In this document: piece after piece, positions 62,804 to 64,000 of the stretch
Layout of the letters: every line of letters begins with the position of its first letter
Numbering within the stretch: the stretch's first letter is position 1
Source: ATZT02 sp038145175
Lineage (GTDB): Bacteria > Actinomycetota > Actinomycetes > S36-B12 > UBA5976
Assembly (NCBI GenBank): GCA_038145175.1
Contig: JAYQPE010000002.1
Span: 124,001-188,000, forward strand
Reading direction: 5' to 3'
Length of the DNA stretch: 64,000 bases
Program-made: the position numbers and the translations under genes
Notes under the pieces: model-generated
The model's database searches: none
What the model was told of the DNA's origin: nothing
What the model saw: only the letters and a program-made list of their open reading frames with translations

Positions 62804-64000
62804 ATGGCTTTTTTGTCATCAGTTGTTAAAGAAAAAACAGAACTTGAAGATAAAGACATTGAACATCTTCAAGCACTGCTTGCTGATTGGACTCTTTTAG
62901 CTGATTTAAGTTTGAGTGATTTAGTTTTGTGGATTCCGACTTGGCATGGTAAAGGTTTTTTTGCCTCTGCTCAGGTTAGACCTGCTACGAGTCCAACAAA
63001 TGTTCCTCAAGATTTAGTTGGCGAATTTATTGCTTCAGGTAGAAGAATTGACTTAGATAAGGCGTTGACCTCTAGAAAAAAAATTATTGAATCTGAGAAT
63101 AAAAAAATTAAAACAGAAGCAATCCCCGTAATTTTTGAAGACCGAGTAATAGCTGTCATTTCTCGTCATACAAATGCTGATGGCCGAGGGGGAAGACTGG
63201 AAGAAGTTTATTTAAAAGCCGCAGATGATTTATTTCAAATGGTTACAGCAGGTACTTTTCCAGCAAAAGGTGAAATAAGCAAAGCTAGCCAAGCACCAAG
63301 AGTAGGTGATGGAATTATTCGTTTGAATAAACAAAGCTTGATTGAATATGCAAGTCCAAATGCATCTTCAGCTTTTAGAAGATTAGGACTGGCTACAGAT
63401 TTAATTAATCAAGATTTTGCAAAAATTGTTTCCAAGATTCAACACAATCCTGGTCCAGTTGATGAGGCAGTCATGTTAATTTCTTCTGGAAGAGCAAGCG
63501 GTGAAGTAGAAATAGAAAATTCCAATTCAGTTGTAATTCTAAGATCAGTTCCTTTGTCAAAAAACGAAGAAAGAATTGGTTCTTTAATTTTAGTCAGAGA
63601 TGTTGCTGATTTGAAGCGAAAAGAAAAAGCCTTATTGACTAAAGATGCCACAATTAGAGAAGTTCATCATAGAGTAAAAAATAATCTACAAACAGTTGCA
63701 GCACTTCTTCGATTACAAGCAAGACGAGCAAAAAGTGTAGAGACAAAAGAATCTTTAGAAGAGGCCCAAAGAAGAGTTAGTGCTATTGCGGTAGTGCATG
63801 AAGCACTCTCAAAAACACCTGGTGAGGTTGTCCCATTCGATGAAGTAATCAGTCAAGTAATTGCGCTAGTTAAAGATGCAGCGACAGCATTGGAAAATGT
63901 TAGTCCAATTGAAATCAATCAACTTGGTGAATTTGGAGAGTTACCGACCGAAGTTGCTACACCTCTTGCTATGGCAGTAGTTGAAATTTTGCAAAATTCA
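62804..64000 (+). CDS. pdtaS: PdtaS-like sensor histidine kinase, cut by the window end
   Basis: Soluble histidine kinase, 399 codons visible and no stop before the window ends. A GAF-like region is at about 1-145, a PAS-like region at about 155-275, and the HisKA_2 box REVHHRVKNNLQTVAALLRL at about 284-303 with the phosphoacceptor His. PLAMAVVEILQNS begins the N-box of the ATPase domain at the very end. This order matches PdtaS, whose partner PdtaR is an RNA-binding antiterminator in actinobacteria. No membrane segment is seen. The start is supported by TAGCGT 6 nt upstream. In mycobacteria whiB1 is adjacent; that part lies beyond this window. Confidence 0.88.
   Translation, partial: MAFLSSVVKEKTELEDKDIEHLQALLADWTLLADLSLSDLVLWIPTWHGKGFFASAQVRPATSPTNVPQDLVGEFIASGRRIDLDKALTSRKKIIESENKKIKTEAIPVIFEDRVIAVISRHTNADGRGGRLEEVYLKAADDLFQMVTAGTFPAKGEISKASQAPRVGDGIIRLNKQSLIEYASPNASSAFRRLGLATDLINQDFAKIVSKIQHNPGPVDEAVMLISSGRASGEVEIENSNSVVILRSVPLSKNEERIGSLILVRDVADLKRKEKALLTKDATIREVHHRVKNNLQTVAALLRLQARRAKSVETKESLEEAQRRVSAIAVVHEALSKTPGEVVPFDEVISQVIALVKDAATALENVSPIEINQLGEFGELPTEVATPLAMAVVEILQNS

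Overview
The window looks like a piece of chromosome from a streamlined, low-GC actinobacterium (GC roughly mid-30s percent by eye). The lineage call rests on gene content and order: an AdnA/AdnB-like helicase-nuclease pair, a mycoredoxin, a UvrD2 helicase with tetracysteine and HRDC regions, a DUF5679 zinc-ribbon protein, a DUF2342 protein, a PDZ/Lon-like protease, a UPF0182 protein, the hisN-rsgA-aroA/SRAP block and a PdtaS-type histidine kinase. Very low GC, tiny gaps and overlapping convergent genes fit planktonic groups such as acI/Nanopelagicales, but no rRNA is present and this placement is an inference.

Layout. (1) 1-7.3 kb: rplJ-rplL, a DoxX-like gene behind a perfect operator-like palindrome, then an ABC importer (binding protein, two permeases, ATPase) translationally coupled to a metallophosphoesterase. 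The first permease has an in-frame TAA near its start. (2) 7.5-14.9 kb: rpoB-rpoC. (3) 15-20.5 kb: a secreted protein of unknown function, DUF2200, type II NADH dehydrogenase, a secreted repeat protein followed by an OmpR-type regulator and sensor kinase, and a lipoprotein. (4) 20.7-36.4 kb: rpsL-rpsG-fusA-tuf, then the S10 and spc ribosomal protein operons to secY-adk, very compact. The usual map-infA-...-rpoA-rplQ continuation is absent; map lies inverted against adk. (5) 36.4-41.3 kb: map, a DUF2306-like membrane protein, a DNA glycosylase, DUF2834 and a pseudokinase-flippase fusion. (6) 41.3-50.8 kb: adnA-adnB-mrx1-uvrD2-ThiF-like, then DUF5679 on the other strand. (7) 50.8-57.5 kb: a 479-nt gene-free stretch with a long inverted repeat and DnaA-box-like sites, an M48-like peptidase, DUF2342, a 59-aa membrane protein coupled to the PDZ/Lon-like protease, UPF0182 and an initiator tRNA. 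(8) 57.5-64 kb: cytochrome P450, hisN, rsgA, aroA, SRAP and the start of a PdtaS-like kinase cut by the window end.

Expression signals fall into two classes. Ribosomal, polymerase and helicase genes have Shine-Dalgarno sites and often GTG or TTG starts. At least ten other genes have a TANNNT -10 hexamer ending 6 or 7 nt before ATG/GTG and no good Shine-Dalgarno site, the pattern expected of leaderless mRNAs; this was used to choose several starts.

No CRISPR array, insertion sequence, integrase, prophage or obvious defence system was seen. Most of the window is conserved housekeeping sequence. The strongest leads are the interrupted permease, the structured and DnaA-box-rich gap at 51.0-51.3 kb, the break in the spc operon, the histidine-poor DUF2342 protein and the leaderless promoter set.
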